Origin: Aliitabrizicola sp041905595
GTDB lineage: Bacteria > Pseudomonadota > Alphaproteobacteria > Rhodobacterales > Rhodobacteraceae
Assembly: GCA_041905595.1 (NCBI GenBank)
Contig: JAYRKT010000005.1
Span: forward strand, 99,803-163,802
DNA length: 64,000 bases
Direction: 5' to 3'
The notes below the pieces were generated by a model. It made no database searches, was not told where the DNA came from, and worked only from the letters and a program-made list of their open reading frames with translations. This document shows positions 53,583 through 62,440 of this stretch, in pieces (positions within the stretch are counted from its first letter, which is position 1; the number at the start of each line of letters is the position of its first letter). The position numbers and the translations under genes are program-made.

Positions 53583-54614
53583 TTAGCTTCGCCGCCAGAT
53601 CCAGGCCCCCTGTCGTTCCTCGCGCCGGGCGGCCCCGGTCCGCAGCAGGTGATTCAGGTGCGCCACCGTCTCTGCCAGCGCCAGCGAGAAACTCTCCCGG
53701 CCGATTTCCCGCTTGAAAAGCGGCGCGAAGCACTCGATGGCCCGCCGCGGGCTGGACAGGTGATCCTGCAGCCGCTCAAGCGCGCCATCATGGTTGTCGA
53801 TCATCTGCGTCAGGCGCAGCGGAAGCCCGGTAAAGGGAAGCTTGTGACCCGGCAGCACCAGCTGGTCCTGACTAGCCAGCGGCCGGAAACGCCGGCACGA
53901 GTCGATCCAGTCGCTCAGCGGATCGGCTTCGGGCTCAGTCGGATAGACGCCGATATTGGCTGAGATCCCTGGAAGAAGTTGATCGCCCCCCAGAATCAGC
54001 CCATCGCTCTCGGACCAGAGCGTGATGTGGTCCGGCGCATGGCCGCCACCCAACAGCACCAGCCAGTCACGGCCCGCGAGCGTCAGGACATCACCTTCCT
54101 CGATCCCGAAGAACCCGACCGGCATCGGCGCAACGCAATCGGCAAAGTTGAAGGGACGCTCGGCCATCCGGCGCGCAATATCGTCTTCGCCGATCCCGGC
54201 CCGGCGCCAGAATTGCACCTGTTGCGCCGAGGGCGTCTGCTGTTCGTCCAGCACCAGCATCCGGGCATAAAGCCAGGCGGTCCGGGTGGTCCAAAGTTCC
54301 GTGCCTCGCGACTGGAACCAGCCTGCAAGCCCGACATGATCGGGGTGATGGTGGGTGACGATGACCCTGGCGACAGGGAGCCTTGCCAGCGGTCCATCGA
54401 GCAGCCGCTGCCAGATCGCGCGCGTCCGGCGGGTGTCCAGACCCGTATCGACCAGCGTCCAGCCGTCGTCATCTGCTAGCGCATAGACGTTCACATGGTC
54501 CAGCGCCATCGGCAGGGGCAGGCGGATCCACAGGATCCCGTCTGCGACCTCGACGACCTCGCCCTCGGCCGGGGCCTGGTCGAAGGGAAAGCGCAGGCCG
54601 CTCTCCTCGCGCAT
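53583..54614 (-). CDS. MBL-fold metallo-hydrolase
   Basis: The 343-residue metallo-beta-lactamase-fold hydrolase has HxHxDH as HHHPDH (about residue 91), an upstream DTG at about 57, and later metal ligands in GGGHAPDHI and GGDQLL. The C-terminal ~90 residues (LTQMIDNHDGALERL ... LAETVAHLNHLLRTG) form the winged-helix dimer domain seen in glyoxalase/LACTB2-like members. The ATG at 54614 lies four bases after the stop of the acyl-CoA dehydrogenase gene, so both act in one unit, probably with thioester hydrolysis. Confidence 0.88.
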   Translation of the reverse strand: MREESGLRFPFDQAPAEGEVVEVADGILWIRLPLPMALDHVNVYALADDDGWTLVDTGLDTRRTRAIWQRLLDGPLARLPVARVIVTHHHPDHVGLAGWFQSRGTELWTTRTAWLYARMLVLDEQQTPSAQQVQFWRRAGIGEDDIARRMAERPFNFADCVAPMPVGFFGIEEGDVLTLAGRDWLVLLGGGHAPDHITLWSESDGLILGGDQLLPGISANIGVYPTEPEADPLSDWIDSCRRFRPLASQDQLVLPGHKLPFTGLPLRLTQMIDNHDGALERLQDHLSSPRRAIECFAPLFKREIGRESFSLALAETVAHLNHLLRTGAARREERQGAWIWRRS

Positions 54615-54618
54615 CCGC

Positions 54619-56319
54619 TCAGGCCGCAAGATCGGCGACTGTCACCGCATAAAGGCCGTCGGCCCCTTCGCGGGCTTCGGCGAGCAGACCCTGATATTCG
54701 GGCAGAAGGCGGCGGATGGCGATGCGGGCCAGCGGGAGCCGTGCCTCGTCCGCGAGCGCGGCGCGCAGGTGGGCATCCGAACCAAGCACCCGCGCAAAGG
54801 CGCGAAGATAGGGCACAGCGCCGGCAAAGCGATCGTTCGGGGCGCGCGTCAGCAGCCATTCTGTCGCCTCGCGCAGCGATTCCGCGGCGGCCCAGACATC
54901 GCCCGCCAGATCCGGCAGCCGCGCGCGCGCCGCCTCGGCATGGTCTTGCACCTCCTGGATCAGGCGGAAGGCGGCCTCGCCTCCGTCCGAAAGCTTGCGG
55001 CCGACCAGGTCCATCGCCTGGATGCCGTTTGTCCCTTCGTAAATCGCGGTGATCCGCACGTCGCGCAGGTACTGGGCGGCACCGCTTTCCTCGATGAAAC
55101 CCATGCCTCCGTGAATCTGGATGCCCGCCTCGGCAGCGGCGATCCCGACATCGGTGCCAAAGGCCTTTGCGATCGGCGTCAGCAGCGCAGCGCGGGCATG
55201 CCATTCGGGCGCGTCCGTCGCCTTGGCCATGTCAAGCGCCACGGCGCAAGACAGGGCGATCGCGCGGGCCGAGAACAGGTCGGCGCGGCTGGCAGCCAGC
55301 ATCCGGCGCACGTCGGCGTGGCCGATGATCCCCGGATCGCCCGTGGGCGTCGGACCCTGGACGCGCGTTTCCGCATAGGCCAGCGCGTGTTGCAGCGCCG
55401 CCTCGCCGACACCGACGCCTTGCGCCCCGACGGCGAGGCGAGCGTTGTTCATCATGGTGAACATTGCGGCCATCCCCTTGTGGCGTTCGCCCACCAGCCA
55501 GCCAGTCGCGCCGTCATACTGCATGACGCAGGTGGGCGAGCCATGGATGCCCAACTTGTGCTCCAGACTGACGACCTGAAGTGAATTGCGCCGCCCCGGT
55601 TTGCCTTCGGCATCAGGGATGAACTTCGGAACCAGGAACAGGCTGATTCCCTTGGTGCCGGGGCCGCCATCGGGCAGCCGCGCCAGCACAAGGTGGCAGA
55701 CATTCGCGGTCACGTCGCTGTCGCCCCAGGTGATGAAAATCTTCTGACCGCTCACCGCGAAGGTGCCATCGCCGTTTTCATTGGCGGTCGAGCGCAGCGC
55801 GCCGACATCGCTTCCGGCCTGCGGTTCAGTCAGGTTCATCGTGCCCGACCATTCGCCCGAAATGAGCTTTGGCAGGTAGAGCGCCTTCAGCTCGTCCGAA
55901 GCATGGTGCTCCAGCGCCTCGATCTGGCCCTGGGTGAGCAGCGGGTTCAGTTGCAGTGCGATGCAGGCGCCCGACATCATTTCGTTCACCGCCGTGGCCA
56001 AAGCCATCGGCAGGCCCATCCCGCCGTATTCGGGTGAGGCAGCGACAGAGATCCACCCGCCATCGGCGATGGCTCGGTAAGCGTCGGCAAAGCCGGGGCT
56101 GCTGCGGACAATGCCGTTTTCGAGGCGTGCCGGGGTCTTGTCGCCCGAGCGGTTGACCGGGGCCAGAACCTCGTCGGCCAGGCGGGCCGCGCCGGTCAGG
56201 ATCGCCTCGACCATCTCGGTCGTTGCGTCCGAGAAACGCTCGGTCGCCGCGACCTGTGAAAAATCGACGACGTGATTCAGCAGAAAACGATGATCTGCGA
56301 CTGGCGCGCGAAATGCCAT
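54619..56319 (-). CDS. Acyl-CoA dehydrogenase (DmdC-like)
   Basis: This 566-residue FAD enzyme belongs to the long acyl-CoA dehydrogenase group with an extra N-terminal segment (APVADHRFLLNHVVDFSQVAA) and a C-terminal helical domain. It has NLTEPQAGSDVGALRSTA, the FAD-site segment KIFITWGDSD and the catalytic-base region AIYEGTNGIQAMDLVGRKL. This architecture includes DmdC, the methylmercaptopropionyl-CoA dehydrogenase of DMSP demethylation, but many paralogues act on other acyl-CoAs. GGAGGA precedes the ATG at 56319. Confidence 0.92.
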   Translation of the reverse strand: MAFRAPVADHRFLLNHVVDFSQVAATERFSDATTEMVEAILTGAARLADEVLAPVNRSGDKTPARLENGIVRSSPGFADAYRAIADGGWISVAASPEYGGMGLPMALATAVNEMMSGACIALQLNPLLTQGQIEALEHHASDELKALYLPKLISGEWSGTMNLTEPQAGSDVGALRSTANENGDGTFAVSGQKIFITWGDSDVTANVCHLVLARLPDGGPGTKGISLFLVPKFIPDAEGKPGRRNSLQVVSLEHKLGIHGSPTCVMQYDGATGWLVGERHKGMAAMFTMMNNARLAVGAQGVGVGEAALQHALAYAETRVQGPTPTGDPGIIGHADVRRMLAASRADLFSARAIALSCAVALDMAKATDAPEWHARAALLTPIAKAFGTDVGIAAAEAGIQIHGGMGFIEESGAAQYLRDVRITAIYEGTNGIQAMDLVGRKLSDGGEAAFRLIQEVQDHAEAARARLPDLAGDVWAAAESLREATEWLLTRAPNDRFAGAVPYLRAFARVLGSDAHLRAALADEARLPLARIAIRRLLPEYQGLLAEAREGADGLYAVTVADLAA

Positions 56320-56433
56320 GTGAGTCCTCCGCTCCTGCCTTGGCAAGGGCGGACGCGCCGCGTAAGGCAGGTTCATATCGGACCGACAGTAGTGATTGGC
56401 GGTCCATCCTCAAGGGCTACGCTACGTCAGATC

Positions 56434-57390
56434 ATGCCGGTCACCGAAACCCTGTCACCTGACACCGCCGGATTGAACCGCGCGGCAGAGCTGTTGCGGG
56501 ACGGCGAACTCGTGGCGTTCCCGACGGAGACGGTCTACGGCCTTGGCGGTGATGCGCGCTCGGACCGGGCCGTGGCGCGCATTTACGAGGCAAAGGGGCG
56601 ACCGCGGTTCAATCCGCTGATCGTTCACCTGCCTGATGTCGCGGCTGCCCGCGCGCTGGCCCGGTTCGACGACCGTGCCGAGCGGCTTGCCGCGGCGTTC
56701 TGGCCGGGGCCGCTGACGCTGGTCCTGCCGCTGCGTCCCGGTGCGGTCCTGTCTCCCTATGTCACGGCCGAGTTGCCGACGGTCGCGCTGCGGGTGCCGG
56801 CACATCCCGTGGCGCGGGCGCTTCTTCGCACCTATGGAGGGCCGCTGGCGGCGCCCTCGGCGAATCCCTCGGGCCGGGTCAGTCCGACGCGGGCCGAGCA
56901 TGTGCTGGACGGGCTTTCGGGCCGGATCGCCGGCGTGGTCGATGGTGGGGCCTGCGCCGTCGGCGTGGAATCGACCATCGTCGGGCTGGACGGTCCGGCG
57001 CAGCTCTTGCGCCCCGGAGGCGTTACCGTCGAGGCGATCGAGGCAGTTCTTGGGGAACCGATTGTCGCGGGTGGCAGCACGACCAAGCCGACCGCGCCGG
57101 GGCAGCTCGCCTCCCACTACGCTCCTGGTGCGTCGGTGCGGCTCGAGGCGGTGACGGCGTTACCGGGCGAGGTCTGGATCGGTTTTGGGCCCGGATGTTC
57201 TGGCGCCGACCTGACGCTGTCGGCGACAGGCGATCTGGTCGAAGCGGCGGCGAACCTGTTCCACCTGCTGCGCGAGGCCGACCAGGTGGCCGGTCCCGGC
57301 GGGCGGATCGCCATTGCCCCAATCCCCGAAACCGGGCTTGGCCGGGCGATCAACGACAGGCTCCGCCGCGCCGCTGCGCCGCGTCCCTGA
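56434..57390 (+). CDS. tsaC: Threonylcarbamoyl-AMP synthase (Sua5/TsaC type)
   Basis: The enzyme makes threonylcarbamoyl-AMP from threonine, bicarbonate and ATP for t6A37 modification of ANN-decoding tRNAs. The 318-residue protein has an N-terminal YrdC domain with PTETVYGLGGDA, KGRPRFNPLIVH and the APSANPSG loop. The HYAPGAS segment (about residue 230) connects to a C-terminal Sua5 domain, so this is the long Sua5 form. The ATG at 56434 lacks a clear ribosome-binding site. Confidence 0.94.
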   Translation: MPVTETLSPDTAGLNRAAELLRDGELVAFPTETVYGLGGDARSDRAVARIYEAKGRPRFNPLIVHLPDVAAARALARFDDRAERLAAAFWPGPLTLVLPLRPGAVLSPYVTAELPTVALRVPAHPVARALLRTYGGPLAAPSANPSGRVSPTRAEHVLDGLSGRIAGVVDGGACAVGVESTIVGLDGPAQLLRPGGVTVEAIEAVLGEPIVAGGSTTKPTAPGQLASHYAPGASVRLEAVTALPGEVWIGFGPGCSGADLTLSATGDLVEAAANLFHLLREADQVAGPGGRIAIAPIPETGLGRAINDRLRRAAAPRP

Positions 57391-57467
57391 TCGGGGTTCT
57401 TTCTCGCGCGGATCACCTTGAGGAAAGGCCCCGGGGCCGAGGAGGTGGAACCCCCTCGCGCAGGTCA

Positions 57468-58163
57468 TCAGGCGCGGACGGGCTGTGTCAGGCCGCGCTG
57501 CACGGCTGGACGAGCCAAGAACCGATCCAGATAGGCCGGGACATTCCGAAGCCCGTCCCATCCCACCAGGTCGCCCGCCTTGTAGAAGTCCCGGAGGCCG
57601 CGCAGCCAGGGCCCGATCGCGATGTCTGCGATCGAGTAGTCGCCAGCAATCCAGTCCCGTCCCTCAAGCGCCTTGTCGAGCACCTTCAGAAGCCGCTCGA
57701 CCTCGGAGCGGTAACGCTCCTTGGGGCGCGGGTCGTCGATCTCCTTGCCGGCGTAGCTGTGGAAGTAGCCCAGCTGGCCGAACATCGGGCCAATGCCTCC
57801 AATCTGGAACATGAGCCATTGCAGCACCTCGTAGCGGTCTGCCCGCGGCAGGAGCTTGCCGGATTTCTCGGCCAGATAGATCAGGATCGCCCCGCTTTCG
57901 AAAAGGGCCAGCGGTCGGCCGCCCGGTCCATCGGGGTCAAGGATCGCCGGGATCTTGTTGTTGGGATTCAGCGACAGGAAGGCCGGGCTGAATTGGTCGT
58001 TCCTGCCGAAATCCACCAGATGGGCGTCATAGGCGAGTCCCATCTCCTCGAGCGCGATCGAGATCTTCACGCCATTCGGAGTTGCAAGCGAGTAAAGCTG
58101 GATCGCGCCGGGGGTCCGGGGCGGCCAGCGGTCGGTGATCGGGAATTGTGAAAGAGCGGTCAT
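57468..58163 (-). CDS. Glutathione S-transferase family protein (YfcG/YghU-like)
   Basis: The 231-residue GST has a thioredoxin-fold N-terminus containing LYSLATPNGVKISIALEE and LNPNNKIPAILDPDGPGG. It continues with SGAILIYLAEKSGKL, as in the Nu-class YfcG/YghU enzymes that act as disulfide-bond reductases on glutathione disulfides. The TPNG(x)K motif replaces the catalytic Ser/Tyr/Cys of other classes. It converges with tsaC. Confidence 0.9.
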   Translation of the reverse strand: MTALSQFPITDRWPPRTPGAIQLYSLATPNGVKISIALEEMGLAYDAHLVDFGRNDQFSPAFLSLNPNNKIPAILDPDGPGGRPLALFESGAILIYLAEKSGKLLPRADRYEVLQWLMFQIGGIGPMFGQLGYFHSYAGKEIDDPRPKERYRSEVERLLKVLDKALEGRDWIAGDYSIADIAIGPWLRGLRDFYKAGDLVGWDGLRNVPAYLDRFLARPAVQRGLTQPVRA

Positions 58164-58304
58164 TCTGTTTGCCTGGTAAGGTTCCTTCTTGCCAAGCTAG
58201 GCAGGGATTGGGCATCACCAAGATGGCGGAGCTGTGTGTTTCTGCAGTGCCGCATGTGCGCAGAAATCACCGCGCCAGAGGTCCAATTTGGGGGGCAGAC
58301 TACA

Positions 58305-58739
58305 ATGTTGAATGAATTCAAGGCTTTCATCGCACGCGGCAACGTCATTGACCTTGCCGTTGGTATCATCATCGGTGCTGCCTTCACGGCGATCGTCAAC
58401 TCGATGGTCAATGACCTCATCAATCCGATCATCGGTCTCATCATCGGGGGGATTGACTTTTCCAACCTCTACTTCGTCATGTCGGGCAACGTTCCAGAAG
58501 GCGCGAGCCTGCAGGCCGCGCGCGACAGCGGGGCTGCCGTTTTCGCCTATGGTTCGTTCCTGAGCGCGCTGCTGAATTTCCTCATCATCGCTTGGGTGGT
58601 GTTCCTGATCGTCAAGGCGGTGAACAAGGCGCAATCGACGCTGACGAAACCGAAGGCGGCCGAACCCGAGGCGCCCAAGGGCCCGACGCAGGAAGAACTG
58701 CTTGCCGATATCCGCGACCTGCTGAAGGCCAAGGCCTGA
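58305..58739 (+). CDS. mscL: Large-conductance mechanosensitive channel MscL
   Basis: MscL opens under membrane tension to relieve hypo-osmotic shock. The 144-residue protein has the N-terminal FKAFIARGNVIDLAVGIIIGAAFTAIV pore helix, the periplasmic loop and the second helix FGSF-like YGSFLSALLNFLIIAWVVFLIVK. A C-terminal bundle follows, containing EELLADIRDLLK. The extended periplasmic loop is within the usual range. Confidence 0.97.
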   Translation: MLNEFKAFIARGNVIDLAVGIIIGAAFTAIVNSMVNDLINPIIGLIIGGIDFSNLYFVMSGNVPEGASLQAARDSGAAVFAYGSFLSALLNFLIIAWVVFLIVKAVNKAQSTLTKPKAAEPEAPKGPTQEELLADIRDLLKAKA

Positions 58740-58805
58740 TACCTGCCGACGCTGCGCGAGTTACGGGTCATGCGGCCCGCCTTACCCGACCAAATGATAG
58801 GAACT

Positions 58806-58831
58806 TGCCGGCGCGCAGCCGGCAGGTTTTT
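58806..58831 (+). terminator. Intrinsic terminator downstream of mscL
   Basis: TGCCGGC (58806-58812) pairs with GCCGGCA (58818-58824) around GCGCA, followed by GGTTTTT. It separates mscL from the toxin-antitoxin pair. Confidence 0.85.
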
Positions 58832-58838
58832 CGATGGC

Positions 58839-58878
58839 TTTCCCTGGAAACTTTTCTGCGCTATATTTCCACAGGAAA
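58839..58878. promoter_or_regulatory. Paired palindromes in the toxin-antitoxin promoter
   Basis: TTTCC-CT-GGAAA (58839-58850) and TTTCC-ACA-GGAAA (58866-58878) are two near-identical palindromes with centres 27-28 bases apart. The second overlaps the ribosome-binding region of the antitoxin gene. This spacing and placement fits autoregulation by the antitoxin or by the antitoxin-toxin complex. Confidence 0.55.
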
Positions 58879-58888
58879 GGAAAATGCG

Positions 58889-59269
58889 ATGCGTCCAGCA
58901 AGCAGACCCGAAGCAGCACCCGACCGTGGCACCATCCTGACCAAGGCCGCCGTCCGCGCGGCAGAACGGCTCGACATCTCCGGTCGGCAACTAGCCGAGA
59001 TCATCGGCGTGTCGGAGGCACAGGTGTCTCGGTTCAGGAATGGCGAGGCCGCGCTGCCTGGGCATGGCAAGCCCTTCGAACTTGCGGCGCTGCTGGTGCG
59101 GGCCTTCCGGTCGCTTGACGCGATCACCGGGGGAGACGAAAGGGTGGCGCGGGCCTGGCTGAACGCCCCCAACACGGCGCTTGGCGCCTGCCCTGCGGAA
59201 CGGATCGTGTCGATACAGGGGCTTCTCGATGTCGTCGCCTATCTGGACGCCAGACGCGCTCCGCTCTGA
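58889..59269 (+). CDS. Xre/MbcA-type antitoxin of a RES toxin system
   Basis: The 126-residue antitoxin has an N-terminal HTH (about residues 18-50: ILTKAAVRAAERLDISGRQLAEIIGVSEAQVSRFRNG) and a C-terminal toxin-binding MbcA/ParS domain. Features of the latter are ALLVRAFRSLDAITGGDERVARAWLNAPN and GACPAERIVSIQGLLDVVAYLDARR, the typical end of this family. The ATG at 58889 is chosen over an out-of-frame ATG five bases earlier. Its end overlaps the toxin gene by 41 bases, so the two are translationally linked. Confidence 0.92.
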   Translation: MRPASRPEAAPDRGTILTKAAVRAAERLDISGRQLAEIIGVSEAQVSRFRNGEAALPGHGKPFELAALLVRAFRSLDAITGGDERVARAWLNAPNTALGACPAERIVSIQGLLDVVAYLDARRAPL

Positions 59270-60005
59270 GACGCGGCCCTTCGCCGGTCTCGCCTGGCGT
59301 CTGGTCGAGGCGCAGCACCGGGTCTCGACGCTGAAGCTCGTGGACAGCCTGCGCGAACATGACGTGCTCGAAGCCATTCTGGACGAGACCAAGCCCCCCA
59401 TCCCCGAGGACTGCGGGCACCTTCACTATCTGCTGGCCACGCCCTTCCGCTATCGGCCCTATCCCCGTGGCTCGCGGTTCCGGCGGGCGGGACTTACGCC
59501 GGGCGTCTGGTACGGGGCCGAGCGGGCCGAGACGGCTGCCTCGGAAATGATATTCTACCGCTTCCTCTTTTATGCCGAGAGCCCGGACACACCTTTTCCG
59601 GATGGTGCCGCCGAATACACCGCCTTCTCGGCCGAATTGGACAGCCCCTTCGCGTTGGACCTGACAAAAGGCGCGTTGGCCGGCGCGGCGGACCAATGGA
59701 CCCATCCGACCGATTATGGTCCCTGCCAGAACCTTGCCGATGCCGCGCGAGTAATCGGGGCCGAAGTTCTCCGTTATCAATCCGTCCGTGACCCGGAGCA
59801 GCGAGCGAATATCGCTGTTCTGACATGTCGTGCGTTCCGGAACCCCGGCCCGGTCGATCTGCAAACCTGGCACATCCGTATCGGCCCGACCGGCGCGCAG
59901 GCCCTGTGCGAGCACCCGCGTCTCGGGATCGAGTTCGCACCGGACTCATTTGCCGGGGATCCGCGTCTGGTCGGGATGAACTGGGCGCGACCCCGAGGCC
60001 GTTAG
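59229..60005 (+). CDS. RES-domain toxin (NAD-degrading/ADP-ribosylating family)
   Basis: The 258-residue RES-domain protein belongs to a family including MbcT, which phosphorolyses NAD+, and ParT, which ADP-ribosylates. The family-typical residues are in WRLVEAQHRVST (Arg), RRAGLTPGVWYGAERAETAASEMIF (Tyr and Glu) and later Ser-containing segments. The start at 59229 lies inside the antitoxin gene, with AGGGG seven bases upstream. At ~258 residues it is longer than the ~150-230 usual for RES toxins because of an N-terminal part conserved in the ParT-like subgroup. Confidence 0.9.
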   Translation: MSSPIWTPDALRSETRPFAGLAWRLVEAQHRVSTLKLVDSLREHDVLEAILDETKPPIPEDCGHLHYLLATPFRYRPYPRGSRFRRAGLTPGVWYGAERAETAASEMIFYRFLFYAESPDTPFPDGAAEYTAFSAELDSPFALDLTKGALAGAADQWTHPTDYGPCQNLADAARVIGAEVLRYQSVRDPEQRANIAVLTCRAFRNPGPVDLQTWHIRIGPTGAQALCEHPRLGIEFAPDSFAGDPRLVGMNWARPRGR

Positions 60006-60024
60006 GCGCCCCCGGAAAGCGAAA

Positions 60025-60048
60025 GGGCCGCGGATTTCTCCGCGGCCC
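60025..60048. terminator. Terminator shared by the RES toxin and ald genes
   Basis: GGGCCGCGG (60025-60033) pairs perfectly with CCGCGGCCC (60040-60048) with a six-base loop. It is followed on the minus strand by TTTCGCTTTCC, which makes it a good intrinsic terminator for ald, and it lies 20 bases beyond the toxin stop codon. Confidence 0.75.
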
Positions 60049-60070
60049 CTTGCATTAGCTTCGAGTGGCC

Positions 60071-61189
60071 TCAGGCGGCGAGCGCCAGTTTCGGCTCGAT
60101 CACCGGCAGGTTCAGCGCGGCGCCAACCGCACCGTAGGTCAGCTTGCCGGCGTGCACGTTCAGGCCATTCAGCAGGTGCATGTCATCGGCGCAGGCCTTT
60201 TTCCAGCCCTTGTTGGCCAGAGCCATCATGAAGGGCAGGGTGGCGTTGCCGAGGGCCAGCGTCGAGGTGCGGGCCACGGCGCCCGGCATGTTGGCGACGC
60301 AGTAGTGCATGATCCCGTCGACTTCGTAGATCGGGTCCTGGTGGGTGGTCGCGCGCGAGGTTTCGAAGCAGCCGCCCTGGTCGATGGCCACGTCCACCAG
60401 CGCCGCGCCATGCTTCATCGTCGAGAGTTGGGCACGGCTGATGAGTTTCGGCGCAGCCGCACCCGGGATCAGCACCGCACCGATCACCATGTCGGCTTCG
60501 CGGATCAGCTCGGCAGTGGTGCCGGCGCTGGAATAGACCGCCTTGAAGTCACGCCCGAACACGTCATCGAGGTAACGCAGGCGGACCAGAGAACGGTCGA
60601 GCACGGTCACATCCGCGCCCATGCCCGCGGCAACCTTTGCCGCGTGGGTTCCGACGACGCCGCCGCCCAGAACCACGACCTTGGCCGGAGCAACGCCCGG
60701 CACGCCGCCGAGCAGCACACCGCGGCCGCCATTGGCCTTCTGCAGGGTCCAGGCGCCGACTTGCGGGGCCAGACGACCGGCAACTTCCGACATCGGGGCG
60801 AGCAGCGGCAGGCCGCCGCGGTCGTCGGTGACGGTTTCATAGGCGATGGCGGTCACGCCAGAGTCGAGCAGGTCCTTGGTCTGCTCGGGATCGGGCGCCA
60901 GGTGCAGGTAGGTGAACAGGACCTGACCTTCGCGCAGACGCTTGCGCTCCACCGGCTGCGGTTCTTTGACCTTCACGATCATCTCGGACGCGGCGAAAAC
61001 CTCTTCCGCGGTCGGGACGATCTTGGCGCCAGCGGCGACGTAATCGGCGTCGGTGAAACCAGCGCCTTCACCGGCCTTGGTTTCCATCAGCACGGTGTGG
61101 CCGGCGTTCACGGCCTCGCGGGCGGCGTTCGGGGTGATGCCGACGCGGAACTCCTGCGGCTTGATCTCTTTCGGGCAACCGATCTTCAT
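60071..61189 (-). CDS. ald: Alanine dehydrogenase
   Basis: Ald reversibly deaminates L-alanine to pyruvate and ammonium with NAD. The 372-residue protein begins MKIGCPKEIKPQEFRVGITP and has LFTYLHLAPDPEQ, the NAD site VVLGGGVVGTHAAKVA (about residues 168-183) and the catalytic region GAVLIPGAAAPKLI. AGGGAG precedes the ATG at 61189. It is divergent from an Lrp/AsnC regulator, the usual arrangement of an alanine-responsive ald operon. Confidence 0.96.
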   Translation of the reverse strand: MKIGCPKEIKPQEFRVGITPNAAREAVNAGHTVLMETKAGEGAGFTDADYVAAGAKIVPTAEEVFAASEMIVKVKEPQPVERKRLREGQVLFTYLHLAPDPEQTKDLLDSGVTAIAYETVTDDRGGLPLLAPMSEVAGRLAPQVGAWTLQKANGGRGVLLGGVPGVAPAKVVVLGGGVVGTHAAKVAAGMGADVTVLDRSLVRLRYLDDVFGRDFKAVYSSAGTTAELIREADMVIGAVLIPGAAAPKLISRAQLSTMKHGAALVDVAIDQGGCFETSRATTHQDPIYEVDGIMHYCVANMPGAVARTSTLALGNATLPFMMALANKGWKKACADDMHLLNGLNVHAGKLTYGAVGAALNLPVIEPKLALAA

Positions 61190-61254
61190 TTTGGGAAACT
61201 CCCTGCAAAACTCTCTGACGACCATTTTGCCGCAGGTGGCGCGCGAGTGCTTTG

Positions 61255-61293
61255 AAATCTTGATGGCGAAGATGGCGGGTTCTGGTAAGATTT
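61255..61293. promoter_or_regulatory. Candidate Lrp-type binding region between ald and its regulator
   Basis: AAATCTT (61255-61261) and AAGATTT (61287-61293) form a 7-bp inverted repeat with centres about three helical turns apart in an AT-rich stretch of the divergent promoter. Lrp-type octamers often bind such phased sites. It is a weak match and only suggestive. Confidence 0.3.
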
Positions 61294-61330
61294 ACGAAGA
61301 AACCTCCAGACGGCAGGAAATTCTTGCGTG

Positions 61331-61792
61331 ATGATTGAGCTCGACGCGACAGACAGGCGCATACTTGCCGCATTGCAGAAAGATGGGCGCATGACCAACG
61401 CGCAGTTGTCCGAGACGGCAAACCTATCTCCGTCGGCCTGCCACCGGCGCGTGCAGCGGCTCGAGGAGGAGGGGCTGATCGACGCCTATGTGGCCCTGCT
61501 CGATGCGCGCAAACTCGGCCGGCCAACGACGGTCTTTGTCGAGATCACCCTGTCGGGGCAGGCCGACGAGGTGCTGGAAGCGTTCGAGCGCGAAGTGAAA
61601 CGAATTCCCGACGTTCTCGAATGTCATCTCATGGCGGGGACGGCAGACTATCTGCTCAAGGTCGTGGCGCAGGACACCGATGATTTTGCCCGCATCCATC
61701 GGCAGTATCTGGCGCGGCTGCCGGGCGTGGCGCAGCTTCAATCCTCTTTCGCCCTTCGGACCGTGTTCAAGACGACGGCGCTGCCGGTCTGA
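61331..61792 (+). CDS. Lrp/AsnC family regulator (probable AldR)
   Basis: This regulator of about 153 residues has an N-terminal winged HTH (LDATDRRILAALQKDGRMTNAQLSETANLSPSACHRRVQRLEEEGLIDAY) and a C-terminal RAM effector domain with VFVEITLSGQADEVL and AGTADYLLKVVAQDTDDFARI. It is transcribed divergently from ald and probably activates it when alanine is present. The preceding GTG at 61328 is an alternative start. Confidence 0.9.
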   Translation: MIELDATDRRILAALQKDGRMTNAQLSETANLSPSACHRRVQRLEEEGLIDAYVALLDARKLGRPTTVFVEITLSGQADEVLEAFEREVKRIPDVLECHLMAGTADYLLKVVAQDTDDFARIHRQYLARLPGVAQLQSSFALRTVFKTTALPV

Positions 61793-61795
61793 GGC

Positions 61796-62413
61796 TCAGG
61801 CCAGACGCTGGAACCGAAGGAAGGTGAACAGGCCCGCCGGCGGCATCGGGGTTTCCTCGATCAACCGCAGACGCGCATCGCCCAGAACCCGCTCCTTGGC
61901 GAAGTCGGAATGCCAGCCGAGTGTATTCTCGAACCGCGAGAAGGCCCGTTCGATCCGTGCCAAAGGACCGGTATCGGTCGCGAAATGGTTGACGATCACA
62001 ACCTCGCCGCCCGGCCGGCAGACGCGGGCCATCTCGGACATGACATTTTCGGGCTCGGGCACAACCGAAACGAGGAACATTGCCACCACCGTGTCGAAGG
62101 TGGCATCGGGGAAGTCGAGCGCCCGCGCATCCATCTGGCGCAGGTCGACGACATGGGTCAGCCCCTCTTCCGCGACCTTCTTGCGGGCGCGCAGCAACAT
62201 CTCGTCCGAATAATCGATGCCGGTCACCCGGACCCGGCCGTCATAAAGCGGCAGGGCAAGGCCGGTGCCGATGCCAACCTCCAGAGCCTCGCCGCCGCGG
62301 CGGCTGACATGGTTGACGACATGGCGCCGGGCAGAGCGACTGACAGCCCCGAAACTGAAATCATAGACGGGCGCCCAACGGCGGTAGCTGCGCGCGACGG
62401 CATCAATTTCCAT
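61796..62413 (-). CDS. pmtA: Phosphatidylethanolamine N-methyltransferase (PmtA)
   Basis: PmtA methylates phosphatidylethanolamine three times with SAM to give phosphatidylcholine. The 205-residue class I methyltransferase opens with AVARSYRRWAPVYDFSFGAVSRSARR, the lead pattern of the Rhodobacter-type enzyme. It has the SAM motif ALEVGIGTGLALPLY and VTGIDYSDEML. Location immediately downstream of pssA and psd, which make phosphatidylserine and phosphatidylethanolamine, strongly supports the assignment. The ATG at 62413 follows AAGGG. Confidence 0.92.
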   Translation of the reverse strand: MEIDAVARSYRRWAPVYDFSFGAVSRSARRHVVNHVSRRGGEALEVGIGTGLALPLYDGRVRVTGIDYSDEMLLRARKKVAEEGLTHVVDLRQMDARALDFPDATFDTVVAMFLVSVVPEPENVMSEMARVCRPGGEVVIVNHFATDTGPLARIERAFSRFENTLGWHSDFAKERVLGDARLRLIEETPMPPAGLFTFLRFQRLA

Positions 62414-62440
62414 GATGTATCCCTTGTCCTGCCGGGGCAA

